Below are positions 24,164-33,633 of a stretch of DNA of 64,000 bases, one piece after another. The first letter of the stretch is position 1. The number at the start of each line of letters is the position of its first letter. The notes under the pieces were generated by a model. The model was not told where the DNA came from. It worked only from the letters and a program-made list of their open reading frames with translations, and searched no databases. This DNA comes from Heliobacteriaceae bacterium (GTDB lineage: Bacteria; Bacillota; Desulfitobacteriia; Heliobacteriales; Heliobacteriaceae): NCBI GenBank assembly GCA_028707535.1, contig JAQWAU010000002.1, forward strand, positions 1 to 64,000, given 5' to 3'. A program made the position numbers and the translations under genes.

Positions 24164-24240
24164 TGGTGGGCGATGACGGAATCGAACCGCCGACCTCATG
24201 CATGTGAGGCATGCGCTCTAACCAGCTGAGCTAATCGCCC
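24164..24240 (-). tRNA. tRNA-Val (anticodon CAC)
   Basis: 77 bases with encoded CCA. Acceptor GGGCGAT/ATCGCCC, anticodon stem CATGC/GCATG around CTCACAT. First gene of the five-tRNA operon and nearly identical outside the anticodon arm to tRNA-Val(GAC) at 21107-21183. Confidence 0.97.
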
Positions 24241-24272
24241 GCATTGGCGGCCAAGCGTCAATGATGTAATCT

Positions 24273-24301
24273 AATTTAACAAATCCCGGACCTAAAGTCA
24301 A
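24273..24301 (-). promoter_or_regulatory. Sigma-A promoter of the five-tRNA operon
   Basis: Minus-strand TTGACT (24296-24301) and TAAATT (24273-24278) with 17-base spacing, about 33 bases before the first tRNA. Confidence 0.68.
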
Positions 24302-24344
24302 CAGCAAAAAATGGATAAATGGATTTCCCCCGGATTTTACCCCC

Positions 24345-24372
24345 TTGACTTTTTTGCGGGGTAGTGTAGAAT
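24345..24372 (+). promoter_or_regulatory. Sigma-A promoter of tRNA-Pro
   Basis: TTGACT (24345-24350) and TAGAAT (24367-24372) with 16-base spacing; the tRNA begins 11 bases after the -10 box. It diverges from the five-tRNA operon promoter 44 bases away. Confidence 0.68.
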
Positions 24373-24382
24373 TAAAAACATT

Positions 24383-24459
24383 CGGGGCGTAGCGCAGTTT
24401 GGTAGCGCGCTTGGTTCGGGACCAAGAGGTCGCAGGTTCAAATCCTGTCGCCCCGACCA
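24383..24459 (+). tRNA. tRNA-Pro (anticodon CGG)
   Basis: 77 bases with encoded CCA. Acceptor CGGGGCG/CGCCCCG, anticodon stem CTTGG/CCAAG around TTCGGGA. The only tRNA of the window on the plus strand. Confidence 0.97.
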
Positions 24460-24475
24460 TTGAATCGACAATCTG

Positions 24476-24503
24476 CTCCTGTATTCGGGGGTTTTTTCTT
24501 TTT
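24476..24503 (+). terminator. Terminator of tRNA-Pro
   Basis: CTCCTG/CGGGGG (two G-U pairs) with a TATT loop, followed by TTTTTTCTTTTTT. Confidence 0.65.
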
Positions 24504-24510
24504 TAAACCC

Positions 24511-24562
24511 AAAAAAAGAAACGGCACTATGCTGGGCTCATTGCGCCGGCAAAGTGCCGTTT
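24511..24562 (-). terminator. Terminator of the first OFA transporter gene
   Basis: On the minus strand AAACGGCACT pairs with AGTGCCGTTT and is followed by CTTTTTTT. Confidence 0.8.
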
Positions 24563-24626
24563 GTCTTTAGTCTGGGCCCCTTATGAAAGGGGGGTTTTTA
24601 TGTTCCGGGGTAGAGTACCAGTCGGT

Positions 24627-25883
24627 TTATCTGGCGCGGGCGGCGGCCGGCCGTCGCTTAGGTGCGGTGATTGCCCGCTGCATGTATTCTTGCTGGGCTT
24701 TGGGCATCTTTGTGATTGTGGTTAAGCCGACGCCGACGACGGATAGCACGGCAGCGATAATAAAGGCGGTGGCATAAGTACCGGTGCTGTCCTTGATTAC
24801 GCCCGCCAACATTGGCCCAAACACACCACCAATACCCCAACCGGTGAAAATAATTCCGTAGTTGGTGCCCAGGTTCTTGGTACCGTAGAAATCGGCGGTT
24901 GCCGAAGGCATGACCGCCAGTGTCGAGCCATAGTCAAAGCCGAGGATGACCAAGGCAATGGCCACCGCGTAGGGAGAATTAATAAAGTTAAGGGCAACCA
25001 GGATGATTGCCGAAAGGCCCAAGGTAATCCGTAAGGTTTGCATCCGGCCGATTTTATCGGAAACGCCACCGGCAATCAGCCGGCCTCCGGCGTTGGCGGC
25101 GGCTAAAACGGCAACCAGCACGAAGCCCCAGTTTGCCCCGGAAAGGGAAGACAAGATGTTTGCGGCGTGACCGATAATCATCAATCCGGATACGGCCGCA
25201 CAGACAAAGATGAGCCAGAGGTAGAAGAATTGGGGGGTTTTGAACACTTCCCCCGGGCTAAACTGTAAAACCGGCGGGGCGGTGGCTGAAGCACCGGCCG
25301 TTTTTGCTCCCGCTGTTTCCGGGGGTGGCACTAGCAGCTGGGCAAGCAGTACGCTAACGATCATAAAGCCAATACCCAGATACAGAAATGATTGCTGAAT
25401 GCCAAAAGTAGTTAGCATGTAATTAGCCAAAGGTGAGGCATAAATCGGTGCTCCACCGAAACCGGTAACTACAATACCGGAAATAAGACCTTTCATCGAT
25501 AACGGAAACCATTTGATGGCAACCGGTGTGGCGGCCGCGTAAGCCAAACCGATCCCCGACCCGGTAATTAACCCAAACCCAATGGTAACCAAGGTGGGTG
25601 TTGGGGCAAAGCTGGCGATAATTAGTCCACCGCCGCAGAGGGCTCCTCCCAAAGTAGCAGTAATCCGGGCCCCTATCTTGTCTTGCATTTTGCCCCCTGG
25701 CCACATGAGCGCGGCAAACATGGCACAGGCCAAGGCATAGGGAATAGAAGCATTAAAGGTTGACCAGCCGTAGTTTGCAATAAACTCTTTGCTAAAAACG
25801 CTCCAGGTGTACAGGATTCCCAAGGTCAAATTGACGCCGAGACCTGCCAAAACGACGATCCAACCGCGTTTTGATTGACTCAC
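24627..25883 (-). CDS. MFS transporter, oxalate:formate antiporter (OFA) family, copy 1
   Basis: A 418-aa permease with 12 predicted membrane helices. The OFA hallmarks are LTLGILYTWSVFSKEF in helix 1 and the inter-helix loop PGGKMQDKIGARITATLGG (MFS motif A). The C-terminal half has the repeat GGVSDKIGRMQTLRITLG. The family includes OxlT of Oxalobacter and many transporters of small mono- or dicarboxylates. GTG 25883 is chosen because GAGGAGG lies seven bases upstream; the ATG at 25907 is upstream of that site. It has its own promoter and terminator. Substrate not predictable; oxalate or formate are only family guesses. Confidence 0.9.
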   Translation of the reverse strand: MSQSKRGWIVVLAGLGVNLTLGILYTWSVFSKEFIANYGWSTFNASIPYALACAMFAALMWPGGKMQDKIGARITATLGGALCGGGLIIASFAPTPTLVTIGFGLITGSGIGLAYAAATPVAIKWFPLSMKGLISGIVVTGFGGAPIYASPLANYMLTTFGIQQSFLYLGIGFMIVSVLLAQLLVPPPETAGAKTAGASATAPPVLQFSPGEVFKTPQFFYLWLIFVCAAVSGLMIIGHAANILSSLSGANWGFVLVAVLAAANAGGRLIAGGVSDKIGRMQTLRITLGLSAIILVALNFINSPYAVAIALVILGFDYGSTLAVMPSATADFYGTKNLGTNYGIIFTGWGIGGVFGPMLAGVIKDSTGTYATAFIIAAVLSVVGVGLTTITKMPKAQQEYMQRAITAPKRRPAAARAR

Positions 25884-25919
25884 ACCAGAACCTCCTCTAT
25901 TTGCCATATCGAGTCAATC

Positions 25920-25956
25920 CGAGACCGAGGCTAATTAGAAACAATTAACGGTCTCG
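25920..25956 (-). promoter_or_regulatory. Leader hairpin of OFA transporter copy 1
   Basis: Inverted repeat CGAGACCG (25920-25927) and CGGTCTCG (25949-25956) with a 21-base AT-rich loop, placed in the 5' leader between the promoter and the ribosome site. It could be an operator or an RNA element; no known riboswitch consensus was seen. Confidence 0.4.
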
Positions 25957-26003
25957 TTGCCTAGGTTGCTTTTCCACCTCCTTTTAGGGAATAATTCGAA
26001 CCC

Positions 26004-26032
26004 ATTGTAATTGAAACGACAAAAAATGACAA
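26004..26032 (-). promoter_or_regulatory. Sigma-A promoter of OFA transporter copy 1
   Basis: Minus-strand TTGTCA (26027-26032) and TACAAT (26004-26009), 17 bases apart, each one mismatch from consensus. Leader length would be about 115 bases. Confidence 0.75.
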
Positions 26033-26089
26033 GTAGCAATATTCATAAAATTGCAATTAATCCACCTCTAAAATGGGCTTGAGGGTTAA

Positions 26090-26118
26090 TAAAAAAGCAC
26101 CCTGGTTGACCAGGGCGC
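26090..26118 (-). terminator. Terminator of OFA transporter copy 2
   Basis: Minus-strand GCGCCCTGG pairs with CCAGGGTGC around a 4-base loop and is followed by TTTTTT. Confidence 0.88.
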
Positions 26119-26164
26119 TAAAACGGGGTTTTGTTACGGGTCTGTTAAACTCAATGGCTGTCGC

Positions 26165-27463
26165 TTATGCCGTCTTAGTTTGCGGCGGTTTGAGGATGAA
26201 CGAAATAACCAGCGAGATGAGGACCGCCGCAGCGGCAACGTAGAATGGCGCGGAGTAACTTTGGGAGTAATCTAACAACCAGCTCCCGACTAGGTTTCCG
26301 GCAAAGCCGGCGAAGCCGAATGAGGTGAACAACAGCCCGTAGTTGGAGCCTTGGGCGGTTGGACCATAATATTGCAGACAAGCAGCCGGGAACAGGGTGA
26401 ACATGGATCCGTAGTTCCAACCAATTACGGCGGCAACAATACATAACAAGACAAAGTTGGCGCCGGACGGGTAAAGCATAACCAGGGCGATGGTCTGGAG
26501 AATGAAAATCAAGAGGAAACAGATTTTAGTGCCTACTTTATCGGAAAGGGCGCCGATGAGCACCCGGCTGAGGGCGTTCAAGGCGGCCAAGGAACTGACG
26601 GCGTAACTGGCCTGTAAGGCGATCAGTAAGGCGTCGGGGGAACCTTTGAGCGGTAAGACGCCGGTTATTGCCTTGAAGGCATCGGACATAGAAATAATAC
26701 CGTGGTTGGCAATATGGCCGATTACCATCAGACCGGCGAAACTGCCGCAAAAATAGGAGATGTATAGGAGCCAAAATTGGGGGGTGCGGATCGTTTCGGA
26801 AAAGGTAAAGTCACGGGTACTTTTTTGCCCTGGCTTTTGTGCCGGGGGTGTCCAGCCCGCCGGCTTCCAGCCCGGTGGTGGCACGGCCAGGCAGAACGCG
26901 CTAATTACCGCCATAATCGCCATGACAATACCTACATATAAGAAAACGCTTCTAAGCCCGACAGAAGCAATCAAGGTTGTTGCCAACGGTCCCATGACGA
27001 AAGAACCCAAGCCCAAGCCAACCACGGCCAAGCCGGTAGCCAAAGCCTTGCGATCCGGCCACCACTTCGGAGCGGTGGCAATCGGCGGCAGATAGACTAA
27101 GCCACCGCCAAAGCCGGCGATGATGCCATAGTATAGATATAATTCGTATTTACTCGTGATGGTACTGACCAGGGCGAAGCCGATACCTAGGATAATGCCG
27201 CCAATAAGGACAACAATGCGGGGTCCGTATTTGTCGCTAAGTCTGCCCGCCGGGTAAGTCATACAGCCGAAAACCAACAGGCAAAGGGCGTAAGCTAAAG
27301 AAACGTCGGTAGTCGTCCATTCGGGAAACATCTGTTGAAACGGCTTGATAAAGACGCTAAATGCATATAAGAGTAAACCGCACGTGGTACTGCCTAAAAC
27401 GCCACCAATCAGGGGAATCCACCTCGGCATTTTGACCTCGGGAACAGAAGTTGTCGCCGCCAT
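26165..27463 (-). CDS. MFS transporter, oxalate:formate antiporter (OFA) family, copy 2
   Basis: A 432-aa paralogue of the downstream gene with the same 12-helix plan. Helix 1 begins [19 protein letters not shown]; motif A reads [19 protein letters not shown]; the second-half repeat is [15 protein letters not shown]. It differs clearly in sequence, so this is an old duplication. ATG 27463 is preferred to GTG 27472 because GGAAAGGAG is then at proper spacing. It is expressed from its own upstream promoter and ends at a terminator before the promoter of copy 1. Confidence 0.9.
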   Translation of the reverse strand: MAATTSVPEVKMPRWIPLIGGVLGSTTCGLLLYAFSVFIKPFQQMFPEWTTTDVSLAYALCLLVFGCMTYPAGRLSDKYGPRIVVLIGGIILGIGFALVSTITSKYELYLYYGIIAGFGGGLVYLPPIATAPKWWPDRKALATGLAVVGLGLGSFVMGPLATTLIASVGLRSVFLYVGIVMAIMAVISAFCLAVPPPGWKPAGWTPPAQKPGQKSTRDFTFSETIRTPQFWLLYISYFCGSFAGLMVIGHIANHGIISMSDAFKAITGVLPLKGSPDALLIALQASYAVSSLAALNALSRVLIGALSDKVGTKICFLLIFILQTIALVMLYPSGANFVLLCIVAAVIGWNYGSMFTLFPAACLQYYGPTAQGSNYGLLFTSFGFAGFAGNLVGSWLLDYSQSYSAPFYVAAAAVLISLVISFILKPPQTKTA

Positions 27464-27611
27464 GGTTTTCACTCCTTTCCTTGGGAAACATCGGTTGTAC
27501 GAGGGAATAGACCAGGCGTTCCGGAGTCAGGAGCAGTTGCCTTGATCACCTCCTTTTTTGGCAAGGTTCATTTTGATCGTAATAGACGGCAACTAAAATT
27601 ACAAGAATATT

Positions 27612-27640
27612 ATGATAATTTAATTAAATTTGATTGTCTA
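27612..27640 (-). promoter_or_regulatory. Candidate sigma-A promoter of OFA transporter copy 2
   Basis: Minus-strand TAGACA (27635-27640) and TATCAT (27612-27617), 17 bases apart, each one mismatch from consensus, in AT-rich DNA 150 bases before the gene. Confidence 0.6.
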
Positions 27641-27647
27641 TTTTATT

Positions 27648-27660
27648 TATACACTGTATA
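27648..27660. promoter_or_regulatory. 13-bp palindrome next to the -35 box
   Basis: TATACACTGTATA is a perfect inverted repeat (arms TATACA/TGTATA, central C) seven bases upstream of the -35 box of transporter copy 2. It is a plausible operator or activator site. Confidence 0.4.
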
Positions 27661-27717
27661 TATAATAAGAAAATCGACCGGAATTCATTAACGAGGTGTC
27701 TAGTTACCTATATTGCT

Positions 27718-27733
27718 GTATACAGAAGTATAC
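27718..27733. promoter_or_regulatory. Two GTATAC half-sites one helical turn apart
   Basis: GTATAC occurs at 27718-27723 and again at 27728-27733, exactly 10 bases apart, each a palindrome; the first is extended as CTGTATACAG and the second as GTATACAA. This resembles GntR-type operator half-sites (TTGTATAC). No regulator gene is adjacent. Confidence 0.35.
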
Positions 27734-27785
27734 AAAGAAGGCAACTTCTAACCCGAATGAAGTGAGGAATCCCTGGGATAGGTTT

Positions 27786-27836
27786 CCGGGCGGTTGGGGG
27801 CCGCAAGTGAGCGGCGGCGCCAACCGCCGAAGCCCG
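27786..27836. repeat. GC-rich cruciform/hairpin element in an AT-rich gap
   Basis: GGCGGTTGG (27789-27797) pairs with CCAACCGCC (27820-27828), and inside it GCCGC (27800-27804) pairs with GCGGC (27811-27815) around AAGTGA. Just before it lies GAATGAAGTGAGGAATC (27755-27771), which resembles the small dispersed GAAGCGAAGAATC-type repeats of Clostridia. No T run follows on either strand, so it is not a normal terminator. It directly follows the rqcH stop codon. The rest of the 27464-27840 gap holds the promoter and palindromes listed separately. Confidence 0.5.
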
Positions 27837-27840
27837 CCGT

Positions 27841-29649
27841 TTAGTTTTCCGGTACATGTTTTTTTGGTTTTACCCAGAGCGTTTTTTGGTGTTCGTAAAT
27901 AACGTAACCTGGTTTTGCTCCGGCCGGTTTCCGGACATTGCGGCGTTCTGTATAATCAATCGGCACTTTCGCGGCTTCCCGGGCCTGGCTGTAATAGGCT
28001 GCATAGGCAGCGGCTTCTTCCAGGACGTCCCTGGGCGGTTGTTGTTTGCTTCGGACCGGAATGATCACGTGACTACCCGGGATGTCCTTGGCGTGTAACC
28101 AGATATCGTTTTCGCGGGCCAGACGCATGGTTAGGTGGTCGTTTTGGCGGTTGTTGCGGCCAAGCCAGATGGTCCACCCGTCCGGACCAATGATGGTGGT
28201 TGGTTTTGGCGGTGTTACCGGTTTTTTCGCCGTTTTTGACTGTTTTTGCCGGGTCTTACCGGTCTTAGCCGGTCTTGAGCCTACTTTCTCTTTTTTAAGA
28301 TATTCGGTTTGGAGGAGTTCATGCCAGATTTCTGTGATGTCGTCCCAGCCTTCGGCTTGTTCAAGGGCGGTCAATACTGATTCGATATAAGCCAGTTCTA
28401 CACAGGTGACGTCCAGTTGTTTGGTTGCCTGGGTAATGGTTTGCCGGGCTTTGTTGTATTTGCTGAAGAAACGTTGCACATTTTCGGTTGGGGATAGGGC
28501 TGGGTCTAGTTCAAGGTGGTGGATTTGCCCCGGGTTAGCCGGATCTTCCGCGAGGCAGCAGTTGTCACGAGGGTTGACCCGGTACAGGTTTGTTAAGAGT
28601 AATTCCCCCCATTGGCGGTAGCGGAGCCCTTCTCGGGCGGTAGCGATGTCCTGCTCTTGGCCGGTTTTTTTGCGTTGGATGCGGTTCCGGGCGGCAGCCA
28701 TCCGGTGCTGCAAGGAGTTGCGCAAACCGGTCACCTTGTCCCGGCGGTTTTTGTGGCAGAAAAAAGCATCCAGGGTAGCATTAATGGTTGGTGTCACCGT
28801 TTCTTCGCTTCCTGGGTTATTTGCGGTTAAGTGGCGGAGTGGCCAGGGGGCAAAAGCTTGCGGGCAACCATTTGCCCAATAGACATAAGGAGTATACTGC
28901 CTGGTGTTTATGACGGCCAGTAAGTCCCGTAAAGCTACAATTACCCGGCTTAATTCGTAATGTCCGCAATTACCGGTGGCGATGTCTGCCGGAAGTCCGG
29001 CTAGGAAGCAGATTTCCCGGGCGGTTTCCGGGCTTAATCCGGCAAGGCTCTTTTGGATCGCCGTGGCCAGTAGTGTTTTCTCTGGTAGTTGATAGATAAC
29101 TTGGGCAAGGTTTTCTTCATTAACTGTGTCTGGTGGTAGTTTGTTTTGGGGCGGTGGAGCAATGTATTTTCGCCCCGGGAGGACTTCCCGGTGCCGGCTG
29201 ACCGCATGGGTATAGCGCCTGATGCCGTCGATGATCAGGCCGGAGGTTTTGTCCACAAGGATGAGGTTTGCGTGTTTGCCCATGATTTCCAAAATCAGCA
29301 GCTTTTCGGTAAGCCCGCCGAGTTCATCACTGGCCTCAATGTGAAAACAGACCACTCGCTCCCAGGGTTCTTGTTCAATGGCCAAAAGCCGTCCCCCTTC
29401 CAGATGCTTGCGCAAAACCATGCAGAAAAGGGGTGGTTGGGGCGGGTTCGGTTTATTTTTTTTGGTGAGGTGCAGCCGGGAATTGACTGGATGGGCGGAA
29501 AGGAGCAAACGCCAATGGCGGGGCCCTGTCCGGCCGGTCAGATGGATTTCGGTTGCTGCGGGTTGGAGGATGCGGTCAATTTTGCCGGGCAGCAAATCGG
29601 CCCTAAGTTCCGCGATAATGGTGGTAAGGGTTATACCGTCTAAAGCCAT
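27841..29649 (-). CDS. rqcH: Ribosome quality control protein RqcH (Rqc2 homologue, NFACT family)
   Basis: Binds obstructed 50S subunits carrying peptidyl-tRNA and recruits tRNA-Ala to add alanine tails that mark nascent chains for degradation. The 602-aa protein has the NFACT-N domain (MALDGITLTTIIAELRADL, LLILEIMGKHANLILVD, IRRYTHAVSRHREVLPGR), a helical coiled-coil middle, and the C-terminal NFACT-R domain (GWTIWLGRNNRQNDHLTMR, DIWLHAKDIPGSHVII). Older annotations call it a fibronectin-binding protein. It is alone on the minus strand; upstream (29650-29924) no convincing promoter was found. Confidence 0.95.
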   Translation of the reverse strand: MALDGITLTTIIAELRADLLPGKIDRILQPAATEIHLTGRTGPRHWRLLLSAHPVNSRLHLTKKNKPNPPQPPLFCMVLRKHLEGGRLLAIEQEPWERVVCFHIEASDELGGLTEKLLILEIMGKHANLILVDKTSGLIIDGIRRYTHAVSRHREVLPGRKYIAPPPQNKLPPDTVNEENLAQVIYQLPEKTLLATAIQKSLAGLSPETAREICFLAGLPADIATGNCGHYELSRVIVALRDLLAVINTRQYTPYVYWANGCPQAFAPWPLRHLTANNPGSEETVTPTINATLDAFFCHKNRRDKVTGLRNSLQHRMAAARNRIQRKKTGQEQDIATAREGLRYRQWGELLLTNLYRVNPRDNCCLAEDPANPGQIHHLELDPALSPTENVQRFFSKYNKARQTITQATKQLDVTCVELAYIESVLTALEQAEGWDDITEIWHELLQTEYLKKEKVGSRPAKTGKTRQKQSKTAKKPVTPPKPTTIIGPDGWTIWLGRNNRQNDHLTMRLARENDIWLHAKDIPGSHVIIPVRSKQQPPRDVLEEAAAYAAYYSQAREAAKVPIDYTERRNVRKPAGAKPGYVIYEHQKTLWVKPKKHVPEN

Positions 29650-29924
29650 GTAATGATTTCGCCTCTTTCATTTTGCGGTTACAATGTATCCATAATTAGA
29701 CTTGGTTATGTTATGATATATAACCTAAGAGTTGGAATTCGGCCTCCTTTTTCGCCCCTCATGATAGCATACGGTTTTGGTTGGGAGCAATGCGAATACC
29801 CCGGAGTAAAATAGCATGGACAGGCTGTTTTGGTCATAGTTATTTATTATCAGGCCTGTCCCCTTATTCCGGCCGGCCAGATTAGCGGGGGACTTGTGGA
29901 TGTGGATTAAAGGAGGAAGGGAAA

Positions 29925-32699
29925 GTGGCGGAGCGGCTCCCTGGTAATCATCTGGATGTTTGTTTTGCGGAACCATGGCAGGCTTTGGATGAACCTGCTT
30001 TAAGTGAACGGTTGCATTCCGGGGTTGGCGGTTTAAGTCACCAGGCGGCCCGGCAGCGGCTAATGAACTATGGCTATAATGTTCTGCGCTCTAAGGCCAG
30101 GGTGCCTTTGTGGCTGCGTTTTTTAGCGCAATTCAAGGACTTTATGATCTTGGTATTGCTAGCCGCAACCGGAGTTTCGTTGTTATTAGGTGAAATTGCG
30201 GATGCGGTGACCATTTTGGCGATTGTTTTCCTCAATGCGGTGCTTGGGTTCATTCAGGAGTATCGGGCGGAACGCTCCCTCGAAGCGTTGAAAAAGTTGG
30301 CTGCTCCGGAAGCGCGGGTACTGCGGGATAATAGTGAACAGCGGATTCCTGCTGAAGAAATTGTGCCTGGTGATGTTGTTTTGCTGGAACCAGGTGACCG
30401 GGTGCCTGGTGATTTACGTCTGACGGAAGTAAACGCCTTGGCGGTGGATGAATCCCCTTTGACCGGGGAATCGGTACCCGTAATGAAGCAGACCGGTATG
30501 CTCCAGGCTGCCGGTTTACATCTGGCCGATCTGAGCAATATGGCCTTTTCCGGCACAACGGTTACCCGGGGCCGGGGTAAGGGATTTGTCGTGGCGACCG
30601 GGATGCGAACCCAAATGGGGCAAATCGCTGATTTGATGGACACTGTGCAGGAAGAAATCACCCCTTTACAGCGCCGCCTTGCTGAGTTGGGCAAGGCTTT
30701 AGTTGTTTTGTGCCTGGCGGTATGCACATTAGTGGTTGGGATCGGTCTTTGGCAAGGGGAACCAGTTTACCGGATGATCATGACCGGGGTCAGTTTGGCG
30801 GTGGCGGCGATCCCGGAAGGATTGCCGGCGATTGTGACGATTGCTTTGGCGATTGGCGTCCAAAAAATGATCCGGCGCCAGGCGATTATTCGCAAGCTGC
30901 CGGCTGTGGAAACCTTAGGCTGTGCTACTACCATTTGTTCGGACAAGACCGGTACCTTGACCCAAAATGAAATGACGATCCGCCGGGTCTACTTAAATGG
31001 GGAAGCGGTTTCCGTCGGCGGAACCGGTTATGATTTGTCGGGGGGATTTACCAGCCGGCAGCGGACGATCCGGAAGCAAAAAAAAGGGGGCACCGATTGG
31101 CCGGACCTGAACAATTTGCTTTTAGCCGGTCTATTATGTAATAATGCAACCTTGGCCAAACCGGGGCGACGGAATGGTAAGCGGACAACGGCGATTACCG
31201 GGGATCCGACGGAGGCGGCTTTGTTGGTTTTGGCCGCTAAAGCAGGAATTTGGCGGCATGATGTCGAAAATGAATTCCACCGCATATGGGAGCAGCCTTT
31301 TGATTCGGAAACTAAGCGGATGACGGTGGTAACGGCAAACCAGGCCGGTCAACGGTGGGTTTGTGTTAAAGGAGCTTTCGAGACAGTTCTTCCTTTGTGT
31401 GCTGCGGTACGCCGCGATGGCGTCGATGTTCCGTTAAGTGTGGCAGAAAAAGCAAGGATTGTGGCGGCTCAAGAGCGGATGGGCAAAGGGGCACTCCGGG
31501 TATTGGCAGTGGGTTGGCGGGAAGTCCCGGCAAATCTTACGAAACTGGAGCCGGCGGCCCTAGCCGAAGGCCCGCTTGTGTTTCTTGGGCTCGTTGGCAT
31601 GATGGATCCGCCCCGTGCCGGGGTGAAAGAAGCGGTGGCCCGTTGTCACCAAGCTGGGATCCGGACAGTGATGATTACTGGTGACCACCCGGTTACCGCC
31701 TTGGCGGTGGCTGGGGAATTGGGGATCAGTTCAGGGACGGGAGAAGTGATTACCGGCATTCAAATTGATGGTTTAAATGACCGTCAGCTGGCCCAAAAAG
31801 CCGAAAGAGCCGCCGTTTTTGCCCGTGTATCGCCGGTACATAAACTCCGGATTGTGCGGGCCTTGAAAGCCCGGGGCCAAGTGGTTGCCATGACCGGTGA
31901 CGGGGTGAATGACGCCCCGGCGTTGAAAGAGGCGGATATTGGTGTTGCCATGGGACGCACCGGTACTGATGTCACCAAAGAAGCGGCGGCGATGGTGCTT
32001 GCCGACGACAACTTCATAACAATTGTGGCGGCGGTTGAGGAAGGCCGGGCAATCTACGCCAATATTCGTAAATGTATCCGGTATCTCCTCTCTTGCAATG
32101 CCGGTGAGGTTCTGGTAATGTTGCTAGCCAGCATTTTGGCTTTACCGTTGCCGTTGTTGCCTTTGCACTTACTCTGGGTTAATCTTGTAACCGACGGTCT
32201 ACCGGCGATGGCGTTGGGTGTCGGGCGGGCGGAACCGGATCTAATGTACCGGCCGCCGCGACCAGCGCGGGAAAGCATTTTCGCCGGGGTTTTGGCTAAA
32301 CGAATTCTGGTCTGGGGAACCTATTGTGGCATTGTAACCCTTTTGGCTTTTGCTTGGGGGATCTACCTGGGGGATTTGCCTTTAGCCAGAACTTTGGCTT
32401 TTTGCACCTTAGTCTTTTTTCAGCTTTTTTACGTTTTCGACTGCCAAGGTGACCGTTTTTCTGTGTATACTATGGGTTTAGGCTATCCTTACCTACCAGG
32501 GGCCGTTTTGGTCTCGGCTTTAATGCAGGTAGCGGTGGTCTATTTTCCCCCGCTACAGCAGGTTTTCAAAACCGTACCTTTGGAACCGTCCCACTGGTTG
32601 GTAGTATTGTTCTTAGCCGGTGGCTGGATGGCGGCACAGGGTTTGTGGTATTTGGTTGGCCGGCCGGTAAATCGGGGGCAACCAACCACTAGTCAGTGA
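29925..32699 (+). CDS. P-type Ca2+-transporting ATPase (type IIA)
   Basis: A 924-aa cation pump. In order: N-terminal regulatory segment, actuator domain with LTGES, M4 with [18 protein letters not shown] (PEGL), phosphorylation loop CSDKTGTLT (Asp near 340), [18 protein letters not shown] hinge, M5 with CNAGE and M6 with [12 protein letters not shown]. The combination PEGL, NAGE and N-x3-D reproduces the Ca2+ ligands of SERCA-like pumps, so calcium export is likely, though Mn2+ is possible. The GTG start follows AAAGGAGGAAGGGAAA. It stands alone after a 225-base gap; dapF follows 42 bases later. Confidence 0.93.
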   Translation: MAERLPGNHLDVCFAEPWQALDEPALSERLHSGVGGLSHQAARQRLMNYGYNVLRSKARVPLWLRFLAQFKDFMILVLLAATGVSLLLGEIADAVTILAIVFLNAVLGFIQEYRAERSLEALKKLAAPEARVLRDNSEQRIPAEEIVPGDVVLLEPGDRVPGDLRLTEVNALAVDESPLTGESVPVMKQTGMLQAAGLHLADLSNMAFSGTTVTRGRGKGFVVATGMRTQMGQIADLMDTVQEEITPLQRRLAELGKALVVLCLAVCTLVVGIGLWQGEPVYRMIMTGVSLAVAAIPEGLPAIVTIALAIGVQKMIRRQAIIRKLPAVETLGCATTICSDKTGTLTQNEMTIRRVYLNGEAVSVGGTGYDLSGGFTSRQRTIRKQKKGGTDWPDLNNLLLAGLLCNNATLAKPGRRNGKRTTAITGDPTEAALLVLAAKAGIWRHDVENEFHRIWEQPFDSETKRMTVVTANQAGQRWVCVKGAFETVLPLCAAVRRDGVDVPLSVAEKARIVAAQERMGKGALRVLAVGWREVPANLTKLEPAALAEGPLVFLGLVGMMDPPRAGVKEAVARCHQAGIRTVMITGDHPVTALAVAGELGISSGTGEVITGIQIDGLNDRQLAQKAERAAVFARVSPVHKLRIVRALKARGQVVAMTGDGVNDAPALKEADIGVAMGRTGTDVTKEAAAMVLADDNFITIVAAVEEGRAIYANIRKCIRYLLSCNAGEVLVMLLASILALPLPLLPLHLLWVNLVTDGLPAMALGVGRAEPDLMYRPPRPARESIFAGVLAKRILVWGTYCGIVTLLAFAWGIYLGDLPLARTLAFCTLVFFQLFYVFDCQGDRFSVYTMGLGYPYLPGAVLVSALMQVAVVYFPPLQQVFKTVPLEPSHWLVVLFLAGGWMAAQGLWYLVGRPVNRGQPTTSQ

Positions 32700-32741
32700 A
32701 TGATGGGCGAACAAGAAAATTAACGGAAGGGAAGCCACCGG

Positions 32742-33587
32742 ATGCAAATAGAATTTGTTAAAATGCACGGTTTGGGCAATGACTTCATTGTTGTTGATGC
32801 CCGCCGGCTTTCGATTGGACCTGATGACTGGGAATCTGTTGCCCGCCGGGCCTGTGATCGTCATTTCGGGATTGGGGCGGATGGTCTTATCCTGGTATTT
32901 TCAACAGATGAAGCGGATATCCGGTGGCGGATCCTTAACCCGGACGGCTCGGAACCGGAAATGTGCGGGAATGGGATCCGGTGTTTTGCCCGCTACGTAT
33001 TTGAAAGCGGTATCGTTAATAAACCGCAAATGACTGTGGAGACTTTGGCCGGTATTATTGTACCCGAGATTTTATTCCGGGACGGAACATTTTGGGGTGT
33101 GCGGGTGGATATGGGTAAACCCCGGTTGCAACGCACCCGGATTCCGATGACGGGACCGGCGGGAATGGTTATTAGTGAACAATTGGCGGTGGGGGACCAG
33201 CTGCTGCAGATTACCGCGGTTTCGATGGGGAATCCGCACTGCTTGGTTTATGTTGACGATGTGGAAACGGCTCCTGTGACCGAACTGGGTTCTTTATTGG
33301 AAAAACATCCGGTGTTTCCCCAGAAAACTAATGTGGAGTTTGTTCAGGTGCTCAGTCCGCAAGCAATCAAAATGCGGGTTTGGGAACGGGGCGCCGGGCT
33401 TACCCTTGCTTGTGGCACCGGGGCCTGTGCTGCGGTGGTCGGTTCGGTTTTAAACCGGTACACCGAACGGCGGGTAACGGTTCATTTGCCTGGGGGTGCG
33501 CTGGAAATTGAATGGGACAAAGCCGGCGAGCGGGTTTTTATGACCGGACCGGCGGTTGAGGTTTTTCGGGGCGAGTATTCTTTGTAG
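32742..33587 (+). CDS. dapF: Diaminopimelate epimerase
   Basis: Converts LL-diaminopimelate to meso-diaminopimelate with two cysteine bases. Both are present: MCGNGIRC (first Cys near residue 74) and ACGTGACA (second near 223). The N-terminus MQIEFVKMHGLGNDFI is canonical and length (281 aa) normal. ACGGAAGGG precedes ATG 32742. It is paired with dapL, which makes its substrate; both are unlinked from the riboswitch-controlled dapB-dapA operon. Confidence 0.97.
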   Translation: MQIEFVKMHGLGNDFIVVDARRLSIGPDDWESVARRACDRHFGIGADGLILVFSTDEADIRWRILNPDGSEPEMCGNGIRCFARYVFESGIVNKPQMTVETLAGIIVPEILFRDGTFWGVRVDMGKPRLQRTRIPMTGPAGMVISEQLAVGDQLLQITAVSMGNPHCLVYVDDVETAPVTELGSLLEKHPVFPQKTNVEFVQVLSPQAIKMRVWERGAGLTLACGTGACAAVVGSVLNRYTERRVTVHLPGGALEIEWDKAGERVFMTGPAVEVFRGEYSL

Positions 33588-33633
33588 TTTAAGCAATTTT
33601 TACTTACTTTTTATTTGAAGGAGGAACACGTAA

